Shown here: piece after piece, positions 1 through 8,959 of the stretch | Layout: each line of letters opens with the position of its first letter | How positions within the stretch are numbered: the first letter of the stretch is position 1 | Assembly: GCF_032118995.1 (NCBI RefSeq) | Contig: NC_092663.1 | Location: 5,952,001-6,016,000, forward strand | Source: Asterias amurensis | Lineage: Eukaryota; Echinodermata; Asteroidea; Forcipulatida; Asteriidae | Direction of reading: 5' to 3' | Length of the DNA stretch: 64,000 bases | Notes under the pieces: model-generated | The model's database searches: none | What the model saw: only the letters and a program-made list of their open reading frames with translations | Told to the model about the DNA's origin: nothing | Translations under genes and position numbers: made by a program

Positions 1-110
1 ATTTTTAAACTGGGCACATTTGGTAATTGTCGAAGACCAGTATTTTCACTTGATTTGGTATCAAAAAACATTCCGGACCACAACTGTTCATTATGACCGT
101 CAGTCTACTT
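1..110. repeat. Degenerate fragment of the GGACAC miniature element
   Basis: The stretch contains a ggtaattgtcgaagacc-like block followed by a cacttgatttggtatc-like block. These resemble the terminal and subterminal parts of the TTAA-flanked miniature element seen intact at 55460-55845. Only one end is present and it is diverged. Confidence 0.4.
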
Positions 111-1175
111 TCATAATTGCCCTCCCTCCCCCTCCCAACCATATCCAGACATATTTTGTTGAGCAATTAAGACTTGGCAATGAAAGCAAGCGCGACGCAT
201 TTTATTGACAAAAGGTAGAGTTGTACAAATACGCAGTTTTACATGGTACTAAAATATACATGTACACTGTACATGTAACATGTGTATGTGTATGCGTGTA
301 TGTGTACATGTTTAATATGCGTGAGTGTATTTCCACAATTATTATTACGTCGAAGTACGCATGTGCATGGGAAAATGTATAGTTAACTACGCCCATTAAT
401 GTAAATTGCCCACGTTCGTCCTAGGAAAAAAAAAATACGCTGGTGGTACCACACCTTCTGTACAAAGAGATCTAATCATGCTCGTTAATCGGCCGTCCAG
501 CTGGAGGTCTCCTATTTTTTTCCCCTTGGTCAGGGTATTCTTTTGTTACTCTGCGGTTTTGCGGGCCGTTCGAGCTTCTTCTCTTCCTTCCTCCATGGTA
601 AGACTTACACGTAACGGGCATGAATCTTTGTAAATAAAGGGACACAAATCAAATGTCCCTCCATGTTTTTGACCATCTTAGTTTTTGCACTGTTAAGATC
701 AAACCCTGTCCCCGTCATTGGCATCAATCCGGGGGGGGGGGTGTTTCCCCCAATTAATGTTAGCTCGTGTGTCTTATAAACTTATAAGGGCACGTGCAAG
801 TCATTTCCATACTTTTTAGTTCTTTTGTAATTATAGCGCTGTCTCTGTCTGTAATTGCCGTTCTGCGGCCCCCATGACTAGCTCGAGCGATATCGGTCCT
901 CTCCTAACCTCAGGCTGCGCACCCAGTGGTGTTATTTCTGTTCCATTTTGACACCAAATTCATTGAGACGTTTCTGAGATTGTTTTCATTTTCCGTAAAC
1001 CTTGCGTACAAACATTGCAAGCAATCGACTAAACATACCCTTTTATGTTAATTTTGTTTTAATCAAAAGTCAAGTATTTTCAAAATCCAAAAGGGCCAAA
1101 GTTGTTTTGCTCAAATTTGTATTGTTTCGTTCGCCGTAACACAATTACAATCATGCTTACTCTTTGACAGATTTG
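111..1175. other. No gene recognised
   Basis: I see no coding exon here. There is a simple TG/TA-rich stretch near 255-320 and a G-run near 730-741. Short open frames show no family resemblance. Confidence 0.5.
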
Positions 1176-1575
1176 CCCCCTAGAGTTCGTGTCATAGATC
1201 CACACCTGAAGATGCTGTTAACTCAAAGGGTTCTACTGCTGCACACATTTTAAAGGCTTTATGTTCTGCTTCATTATGCCTCAAAATTGGTCTAAGACTG
1301 CACCACAGAGGATCTACAACGATAAATTTTCCCGGGCCCTTGAGAGGCCCGGACCCCACGTCGTATAAGGTTTTGCGTTCTGCAGTTTTTATTTTATTTT
1401 ATATAAACAGTTAGAGAATAAAATGGTGCACCATCATTGGAAATAGGCGTTAAATTGCAACATCTGAGAGGGGCACATCATCCCTCATACTCCCTAGATT
1501 GCACCATAAAGCATCTCCGGCCTAAAATTGTCCTGGGCTCTAAAGCGGACCCGGACTCCACGCCGTTATTTTTAT
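1176..1575. repeat. Two diverged copies of an interspersed repeat (family Q)
   Basis: Two successive blocks carry the string ctagattgcacca-like, a cccgggc-type core and a ggacccca/ggactcca block. The same blocks recur in inverted orientation at about 50100-50290 and 52600-52770. The ends are not clear. The copy at 50091 begins CAGGGGCGTCAATCC, which resembles a hAT terminus. Confidence 0.45.
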
Positions 1576-1698
1576 GGCTTACGATGTCCCCTATATCTTC
1601 CATGGTCAATATGTGAATAATATCACACTTGTTGCTATGGATCGACCAATCAGAATAAAAATAATAATATTATATTCTATATTATCGTTATAGTCTAC

Positions 1699-2089
1699 TT
1701 AAAGGAACACGTTGCCTTGGATCGGTCGAGTTGGTCTTTGAAAAGCGTTTGTAACCGTTTTTTATAAAATGCATATGGGATAGAAAGATGTTGTAAAAGT
1801 AGAATACAATGATCCACACAAACATGCCTCGAAATTGCGTGGTTTTCCTTTTACCTCGTCGACTAACACGTCGGCCATTTATGGGGGTCAAAATTGTGAC
1901 TCCCATAAATGGCCGACCATGTTAGTTCGCACAGTAGAAGGAAAACCACGCAATTTCGAGGCAAACTTGTGTGGATCATTGTGTTCTACTTTTAAAACAT
2001 CTTTCCAACCTTATGCATTTTATAAAAAACGGTTACAAACGCTTTTGTTTTGACCAACTCGTCCGATCCAAGGCAATGTGTTCCTTTAA
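1699..2089. mobile_element. TTAA-flanked fold-back miniature element (family I), copy 1
   Basis: The element has TTAA at both ends and terminal inverted repeats AAAGGAACACGTTGCCTTGG / CCAAGGCAATGTGTTCCTTT. The arms run almost to the centre at about 1895, where the sequence reads through a palindrome around gactcccataaatggccg. A second copy lies at 6801-7185. TTAA target sites are used by the piggyBac and Kolobok superfamilies; no transposase is encoded, so this is non-autonomous. Confidence 0.75.
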
Positions 2090-2516
2090 GACGTGGTGTG
2101 CGCGCGTGCCCAGGGCGGGTAAACTCATCAGCAGTCATGCAATAAGGGGTTGGTGTTGGATATAGACCTTCATCACGGTGCAGCCATCTTTAATATCAAT
2201 TTTACCAATTACCAAACCGAGGCTGGACGAACTAAATAGTCTGGTTCCTATTTTCAAAAGGATTGTTAGCATTCATTATTGTTATTCGATTTGAGGAACA
2301 TGACCAAGATGGGGGCAGCAATAATGGACCTTTATCATAATATTATTATGATAAAGGTCCATTGTATTAAAAGTCGTTGAGAAATGTACTTCTCAAATAT
2401 TCGAGTTTTGCAAACCATAGACATACTGGAATAATACCTAGGTATTATTGTTTATAACTTTGGTCTAGACGCGTACTAGAATGTCTTCTGCACTGTGATG
2501 ACACAGAGTTTAATAA
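2090..2516. other. No gene; short perfect hairpin at 2321-2364
   Basis: The only structure seen is the hairpin aatggacctttatcataat ... attatgataaaggtccatt centred near 2343, with arms of about 20 bases. No gene is recognised. Confidence 0.55.
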
Positions 2517-2687
2517 GGGAATCAGTGTGTGTTGAATCGGTTTTCAAGTAGTGGTTTAATACAATCCCAACAAGGCCTGGTACTTGATAATATTACCGAG
2601 ACGAACAAGAACCATGCCTCGGCGGGTTTAAACCACTAGTTGAAAACCGATTCAACACACTTTGATTCCCATTCGTAAATACCTTTT
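2517..2687. mobile_element. Fold-back element, GGGAATAA family (S1), copy A
   Basis: The ends are GGGAATCA / TTGATTCCC. The right side continues into an ATTCGTAAATACCTTTT tail that is shared with copies B (8224-8406) and C (28749-28938). The arms pair through gtgtgttgaatcggttttc / gaaaaccgattcaacacac. The arm sequence is unrelated to the arms of copies B and C. Confidence 0.65.
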
Positions 2688-2786
2688 CGGTCAAAAAACA
2701 TCAACACTTTTGGTCAAAAAGTAAAATAAATGCAAAAATTATAATTGTTCAATGATTTCTTTCAACACAAGAACACCCCTCCAGCT

Positions 2787-3475
2787 TAGCCCTATATAGG
2801 ACTCTTTCTCTGTACACAGGAACAGAGTCCCAACTATTGAGGCCCGTTTCTGGGGCGGAACAATTTCACAGCTTCATAACTTAAATCTTACCTGCGACAA
2901 GCCACTAATTTCAACAGATTCACATTTCATGGCGGCATACATTTTTCTGCGGTGGGTTTTCATTCTCATATTTTCCTCACAAATCCGTCATTTTCGTGAA
3001 ATAATGCAGCTTCCAACATTAAAAAATTCCAGTTTCGATCGTTTTCTCACAGTGTTGTCTGTCGTGCGTACGCGTATACATTCGCGTGCAAGACGCATGA
3101 TGCAAGCTTAGACGCATGAATTCTTGGTCACCGTATCTTGACTGCACAGCGTTAACAACACAATTCAAATTTGCGCGTCGTGCGTCTTGCGTACACACGG
3201 CAGACTGTGAGAGTACGAACAAAAATGGGAATTCCTTAACGTTGGGAGCTGCATTATTTCATGAAAATGACGGATTTGTGAAGAATATATGACGATCAAA
3301 TCCCACCGCAGAAAAACATATGCTGCCATGGAATGTGAATCTGTTGAAATTGGTGCTTTCTTGCAGGTAAGATTTGAGTTATGAAGCTGTGAAAATTGTC
3401 CGCCCCAGAACCGTACCCTGATGTCCAGGACGTCACTGTAGTACAAAACGAAAGTGTAAGGCCGCCAGGGCTATA
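2787..3475. mobile_element. Fold-back element of family H with 10-bp target duplication, copy 1
   Basis: The element begins TAGCCCTATA and ends GGGCTATA. It is flanked by a perfect 10-base direct repeat, CCCTCCAGCT (2777-2786 and 3476-3485). The long arms pair from the ends through the blocks near 2930 and 3330. Duplications of 9-10 bp are typical of MULE and Foldback elements. Each arm contains a gccgccATG-like start followed 13 codons later by CAG/GTAAGA, a canonical splice donor. A second copy lies at 13266-13821. Confidence 0.75.
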
Positions 3476-3500
3476 CCCTCCAGCTATGAAATGGTAAGCT

Positions 3501-3830
3501 TTATAACACCCCTTGCAAGTATTCTGCCTGCTCATTGGTTTAGAGCGCGTCACATGACATGTCTTAGTTTTGCCAGACGACGGCTGTGTGATAGAGCGTC
3601 GGTTTGCCATGCGCTAGTCCAACAGGCTAGCACATGGCGTGCAGTACCCAGACGTCCGTTGCGTATACTGGGATGATAAATTAATAGTCTGTAACCACTT
3701 CGGATTGCGCGACACTACATGCAACACAGTAAGTAAAAGTGTTTGCAATCTGTATTCGCGTCGTCCGTGGATTGTAGCATTCAGGTCTGTAACTTAATAA
3801 TAACATTTAGAAATGTTTGGGGTGTTATAA
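3501..3830 (+). repeat. Repeat G, copy 1 (TTATAACACCCC termini)
   Basis: This is a 330-bp unit with terminal inverted repeats TTATAACACCCC / GGGGTGTTATAA. It is directly followed by a fold-back element of family D. The same G-D-G-D order is found at 34551-37557 in inverse orientation. No gene is seen inside. Confidence 0.65.
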
Positions 3831-3988
3831 AACAAATATTGACTGCTTTTACTCGTGCAATGGTTAAAAACTATGACTCCCTCGGTGATCCCCGGAGCGT
3901 TCTATTTTCCCGGAGCGTTCTATTTTCCGGAGATCACCTCGGGAGTCATAGTTTTAACCATAGCACTCGAAGCAGTCAATATTTGTAT
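3831..3988. mobile_element. Fold-back element, ATTGACTGC family (D), copy 1
   Basis: The outer ends are ATATTGACTGCTT / AGCAGTCAATATT. The arms pair through ggttaaaaactatgactccc and its complement and the centre is gc-rich (cggagcgttctattttcc). It lies between two G repeats. Confidence 0.7.
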
Positions 3989-3989
3989 A

Positions 3990-5462
3990 TTATAACACCC
4001 CTTGCAAGTATTCTGCCTGCTCATTGGTTTAGAGGGCGTCACATGACATGTCTTAGATTCAGTGGCGTAACCAAATGCTGCCGTAAAACGGAAAACTTTT
4101 ATTCCTTATCAGTAGGCCCTATGTGGACTATAACATGAAAAATGCGTGGAAACGCGCGCGCGATCGTATTGGCGGTAAATGTTTGTTGTGGTTTTGCGGT
4201 TACAGAGAGTGCAGGATGTGACAAAGTTCTGTTAAATACGTGGTGGTCTGAACGCAGACCAATAGCTCCGTAAACACAAAGTCAGATCATGGAGGTAGAA
4301 ATTTCTACCTCCATGGTCAGATGCACTACAGAGAAATTTACTACAGCACAACAATGGCCAGCGAAAAAGGTTGCTTAGACCATTTCTTCTCCTTTGAAGC
4401 AAGCGGTGCAATTGAGAGGTAGGCCTATTATTTTTAAATATCCGTTTCGTAACTAAAATGTGATTATTAAACACCCACACTTGTTACAATAAGGCCGAGT
4501 AAAAAAAGAAACATGTTTAGTGTCTGGGTTTCTCAAAAATAAGGAAGGAGGAGGGGCTTTTTATTTTTTATTTCAAGATGGTCGCCATGAATGTCAAATA
4601 TCAACTGGTTTTTTTTCTGCTGCTGAAATACACAAAACATTAATGAAACAGTTTGGTCAAGGCATTCAGACAAGACATTCAGATTTTTTTTTTTTTTTTG
4701 CTGAGATCATTTAAAATAACCCTTTTTCAAAAAAAAAAAGAAAAAAAAAATGTGCATAAAAAAACTTAAGAAAAAAAAAGAGGTGTCCTGTAAAAAGGAA
4801 GCGGGCGGGGACGCTAAACATTTCTATTTTTCTATTTTTACTTGGCCTAATATTATTATGTTTTGGGTATTTACACACCCACAAAGCCTAGTTGAGAATA
4901 CCGTGTACAACTCTAAATTGGTACTTGTTGACCACAGTTGGTAATTTAATCCTTTTATACAGTCAAAAAGATTTATCTTATACAAAATGACATGTTCTCT
5001 AAGATTTTGTTGTTTTCGCAATCTTTTGTTACATGCTGACTATAGACTGTTTTAGAACTGCATTGGTGTGTATCAACTATATATCAGTTAACATATTTAA
5101 TAATAATCTTGCACTTCTTTGGCCCCCCAAATTTAATCTTTGCCCCCACTTGCCCCACCAAATGAAAATGTCTAGTTACGCCACTGCTTAGTTTTGCCAG
5201 ACGACGGCCGTGTGATAGAGCGCCGGTTTGCCATGCGCTAGTCCGACAGACTAGCACATGGCGTGCAATACCCAGACGTCCTGTGCGTGTACGAGGATTA
5301 TAAATTAATAGTCTGTAACCACTGCGAATTGCACGACACTACATGCAACACAGTAAGTAAAAGTGTATGCAATCTGTATTCGCGTCGTCCGTGGATTGTA
5401 GCATTCAGGTCTGTAACTTAATAATAACAGTACAGTATTTAGAAATGTTTGGGGTGTAATAA
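3990..5462 (+). repeat. Repeat G, copy 2, split by a hAT element
   Basis: A second G unit starts with TATAACACCCCTTGCAAG, breaks off at 4059 inside the block acatgtcttag, and resumes at 5187 with the same block. It ends in ggggtgtaat just before the next D fold-back. The break is the insertion described at 4060-5186. Confidence 0.7.
4060..5186. mobile_element. Non-autonomous hAT element, 1.13 kb
   Basis: The termini are perfect inverted repeats CAGTGGCGTAAC / GTTACGCCACTG. They are flanked by an 8-base duplication, cttagatt (4052-4059) and cttagttt (5187-5194), with one difference. An 8-bp duplication and a CAGTGGCG terminus are diagnostic for hAT. A small hairpin sits at about 4288-4315 (atggaggtagaa/ttctacctccat). 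No transposase is recognised. Confidence 0.85.
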
Positions 5463-5463
5463 A

Positions 5464-5636
5464 ACAAATATTGACTGCTTTTACTCGTGCAATGGTTAAA
5501 AACTATGACTCCCTCGGTGATCCCCGTAGCGTTCTATTTTCCCTCGGCTTCGCCTCGGGAAAATAGAACGCTCCGGGGATCACCTCAGGAGTCATAGTTT
5601 TAACCATAGCACTCGAAGCAGTCAATACTTGTATAC
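5464..5636. mobile_element. Fold-back element, ATTGACTGC family (D), copy 2
   Basis: Same outer ends and same stem as the copy at 3831-3988. The centre folds on ccctcgg-cttcg-cctcggg. Confidence 0.7.
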
Positions 5637-5736
5637 TAGGCACTCCGCCGCCCTCGGGTAAACAACTCCTTATAAGGGAATGCTGTGCGCGTCGCGCGTA
5701 TCGCGTGATGTGGCACAACTTACTGTCCCGGCTCTC

Positions 5737-7620
5737 GACCAAATAATATGGTGGCCCTGAAGGGACACAGCCAGTCGTGAATATTTTTGTGACGTCGTAT
5801 ATTATTTATTCACGACAAGTCGGGAATATTTTGGCGACGTCGCGAATAATTATTTTCACGACTAGTCGCGAATAATTATTTTCACGACTAATCGCGGATA
5901 AAATAAACATCTGTTACACTTCAAGAAATCAAAGAGGATTCAATTATATTTCTCAATTAATGTTAATTGTTGAGAGCCATACAGAAAACTACTCTGATTG
6001 AAAGCAAAAAAACATTTGAACACATTTTTAGTAAAGTAGTTATTTTTGTTATCGAAGTTCGAAAAAACAGTGTCTGATTTCCATCAATATTCGGGGGTTT
6101 TCAAGGCTGAATTACTCCAAACCCAAATAATTCTGAATGCTAAAGGATTAATCTTTCAGTTAAACTTGGTAGGGGATTACGTGATGCGTTGCACCCTGCC
6201 GTGACGGAACGAACTCGCATTTCAAGTTGGAAATAACAACGCAAATTGCTCTAACATTTCATGTAAAAATTGTCAAATTTGTTGCTGAAATTGTCTACAC
6301 ATTATAATTAAACTTATCATTGGGTTGTTTGTAAAATTTACCTATTGTTGGTCCGACTACGCCGGGCCGGGGTTAAAAATTGATGTTTTCATTTCGTAAA
6401 AAATAGTTGTTTTAATGAGTGTGTGAGACGTCGCAATTTTAAAAGTTAATTTTTCTAGCGTTTATGTTTTCAAAACGGGTCGTAAAATTTATAGTGTCAA
6501 GGTCATCGAAAACTACATATTATTTTGGATAGGAAGGTCGTATGATCATGATTTTTATTTAATTTAAAATGTTGAGATTTGCTAGTTGGGATTATTATGA
6601 TATAAACTCAAAAATGAAATTTACTCGATATTCAACATTACGAAGGAGCGGGTGACATATAACGTTATGTTTTTCTGAAGAGTGAAAGTGCCAACGTTTA
6701 TTGCCTATAGCATAGGATGTTCCATATAGAATAGCTTACTCCTACTAAAGTACTAGTAAAACTATAACGTTAGGCCTAGGCCTACCGTTAGGGCCATACG
6801 TTAAAGGAACACGTTGCCTTGGATCGGTTTAGTTGGTCTTTGAAAAGCGTTTGTAACCGTTTGTTATAAAATGCATTTGGTTAGAAAGATGTTGTAAAAG
6901 TAGAATACAATGATCCACACAAACATGCCTTGAAATTTAACGGTTTTCCTTTTACCTCGTCGACTAACACGTTCGGCCAATTATGGGAGTCAAATTTTTG
7001 ACTCCCATAAATGGCAGACCGTGTTAGTTCGCAAAGTAAAAGGAAAACCACGCAATTTCGGGGCAAATTTGTGTGGATCATTGTATTCTACTTTTAAAAC
7101 ATCTTTCCAATCATATGCATTTTATAACGGTTACAAACGCTTTTTATAGACCAACTCGTCCGGTCCAAGGCAACGTGTTCCTATAACGTTAGTATTGTTT
7201 AAACAACCCACCATCGATTTGCATCAGTCGGAATTCTCCTCCGGATCCATCATCGTACGGGAAAGCTTTTACTTAGTCTTTCTAAGCCGTCAACGTGAAT
7301 ACAGTAATTACACACTCAAGCTACTGAAAAAAAATCGCGACTAGTCGCGAATTTATTCGCAACTAGTCGCAGAAATATTCACGACGTCATGAAAATGTTC
7401 GCGACTAGTCGTTAAAAAAATCGCGACTAGTCGTGAAAAAATTCGCGACGTCGCCAAAATATTCGCGACTTGTCGCGAATAAATTCAAGACGTCGCAAAA
7501 ATATTCACGACGTTGCAAAAATATTCGCGACTTGTCGTGAATAAATTCACGACGTCGCAAAAATATTCACGACGTCGCAAAATATTCACGACTGGCTGTG
7601 TCCCTTCAGGGCCACCATAC
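5737..7620. mobile_element. 1.9-kb TIR element with subterminal GTCGCGAA arrays
   Basis: The ends are TATGGTGGCCCTGAAGGG / CCCTTCAGGGCCACCATA, continuing as inverted repeats into acacagccagtcgtgaatat. Both subterminal regions (5770-5900 and 7330-7600) are runs of short direct repeats built on cgcgactagtcgcgaa and gacgtcgcaaaaatattc, about 10 units on the right and 4 on the left. The centre contains family I copy 2 (6801-7185) and no recognised gene. The architecture resembles sea urchin TU-type fold-back elements, whose outer domains are also tandem repeats. The target duplication is not clear. Confidence 0.7.
6801..7185. mobile_element. TTAA-flanked fold-back miniature element (family I), copy 2
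   Basis: It starts TTAAAGGAACACGTTGCCTT and ends caaggcaacgtgttcctat, so the right TTAA is degraded. The central palindrome on gactcccataaatggc matches copy 1. It is nested in the element at 5737-7620. Confidence 0.75.
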
Positions 7621-8136
7621 TAATAGGAATGAAGAAACTTACTGGTCATAAACAAAGGTTTATACACACCCACGTGACGCGCTCTCCACCAAAAGGAATA
7701 GCGAAACTGTCTGAGGTGTTTATGAATGAATATTTACCGACGGGCATGCAGCGCTTCCACACTCCCCATCAAGTCGGGACCTCATTAATTGCGTGCTGGG
7801 GAGTTTCCCTTTTGCTGTTAGACCATGGGATGATCGCTAGAATTTTTCAAAACCGTAGTCCCCACTTTTGGACCAGGCAATTTTTGTATGTAGGTATGAA
7901 ATAAAATACAGAACATCCATTTCTTGCTGTTGCTTGGCGAAAATCCTGCACCGTATCCCGAAAGAAACAATTACGGCGACAAATAGTGATCTAAAAATCC
8001 TCGGAAGCCTGCGATGTGGGTGACGTCATTCGAAGCATTATCGTGTTTCGTTCCCACACTGTACCGTTATAACATACAGTGTAATTCTTTAAACCCCTGA
8101 ACAAAAGGATGCCTATTTACAGGCTCGTTCGACAAC
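7621..8136. other. No gene recognised
   Basis: A 91-codon open frame runs across 7629-7904, but it has no family resemblance and no clear exon signals. I treat the stretch as unassigned DNA. Confidence 0.45.
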
Positions 8137-8222
8137 ATTATAAGTTATCACACAAGCGTGAGTGGAAATACGAACAAAATAGTGTGTCTGCGTCCCATAA
8201 CTCGGCCGCGCGTGTGATAATT
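8137..8222. repeat. Short fold-back, family E (TAAGTTATCACACAAGCG)
   Basis: The left end is ttataagttatcacacaagcg and the right end is cgcgcgtgtgataatta, with the inner block tctgcgtcccataa. Related copies are at 16387-16528 and 26365-26478. The right end abuts fold-back S1 copy B. Confidence 0.5.
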
Positions 8223-8223
8223 A

Positions 8224-8406
8224 GGGAATAAACAGTGCGAGTACCCGGTCTTCACTGCGTGGTAATGACCGGGTTGGTGGCTGGCGCTGTTAACGGACCG
8301 AGCCGGAGACGAGGTCCGTTAACAGCGCCAGCCACCAACCAAGGTCATTACCACGCAGTGAAGACCGGGTACGAACACTGTTATTCCCATTAATAAATAC
8401 CTTTTT
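8224..8406. mobile_element. Fold-back element, GGGAATAA family (S1), copy B
   Basis: The ends are GGGAATAAAC / GTTATTCCC with an ATTAATAAATACCTTTTT tail. The arms pair through gtacccggtcttcactgcg, continue through gcgctgttaacgga, and close at about 8305. The stem shares nothing obvious with copies A or C. Confidence 0.7.
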
Positions 8407-8572
8407 TAGCGAATTAAATGGCTAAAATTGTCCACATTTTGTGACTTTTCTCTCGGCGGTACTTCCAGACATATTCAGGGGCCATATTTGAGCTTTTGAT
8501 GGTTCCCATCTCTTTCGTGCGTTAATCACATTACTGATCTTTGAGACCAGTGACTCTTTTAAATAATGATCT

Positions 8573-8945
8573 GGGGCCAATTTCATAGAGCTGCTTAAGC
8601 AAAAAAATTGCTTAAGCACGAAAATAGCTCGCTTATTTTTCACATGTTACTGGCCAAAATGTCATGCCATATACATTGCTTATGACTAGTATTTAGCTGT
8701 TGTTTACTTAGCATAACAATTGAGTGGAGTCTTGGCTGGTAATCTGATTTTACTCAGCAATGAATTTTTTGCTTAAGCAAAAATTTTTGCCCAATTTCAT
8801 AGCTCTGCTTAACGGCCGATTTTTTGCTTAACGGGCGCGCTTAAGCAAATTTTCATTTCATAGCCTTGCTTAAGCAAAAATATTTGCTTAACGGGATAAG
8901 CAAGGAAAAAGGAGCCTTAACTACCGCATTTTTTTGCTTAAGCAA
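8573..8945. repeat. Cluster of GCTTAAGC palindromes upstream of the Harbinger transposase
   Basis: Three direct copies of a (g)cccaatttcatag-type block occur, at 8575, 8789 and about 8848. Each is followed by gcttaagc or gcttaac, and about nine GCTTAAGC or GCTTAAC words fall in 370 bases directly 5' of the transposase start. GGGCC-type ends followed by palindromes suit a Harbinger terminus. No matching inverted copy was found on the far side of the Myb-like gene, so the right boundary is unknown. Confidence 0.5.
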
Positions 8946-8959
8946 AAATTTCAGTCAAA

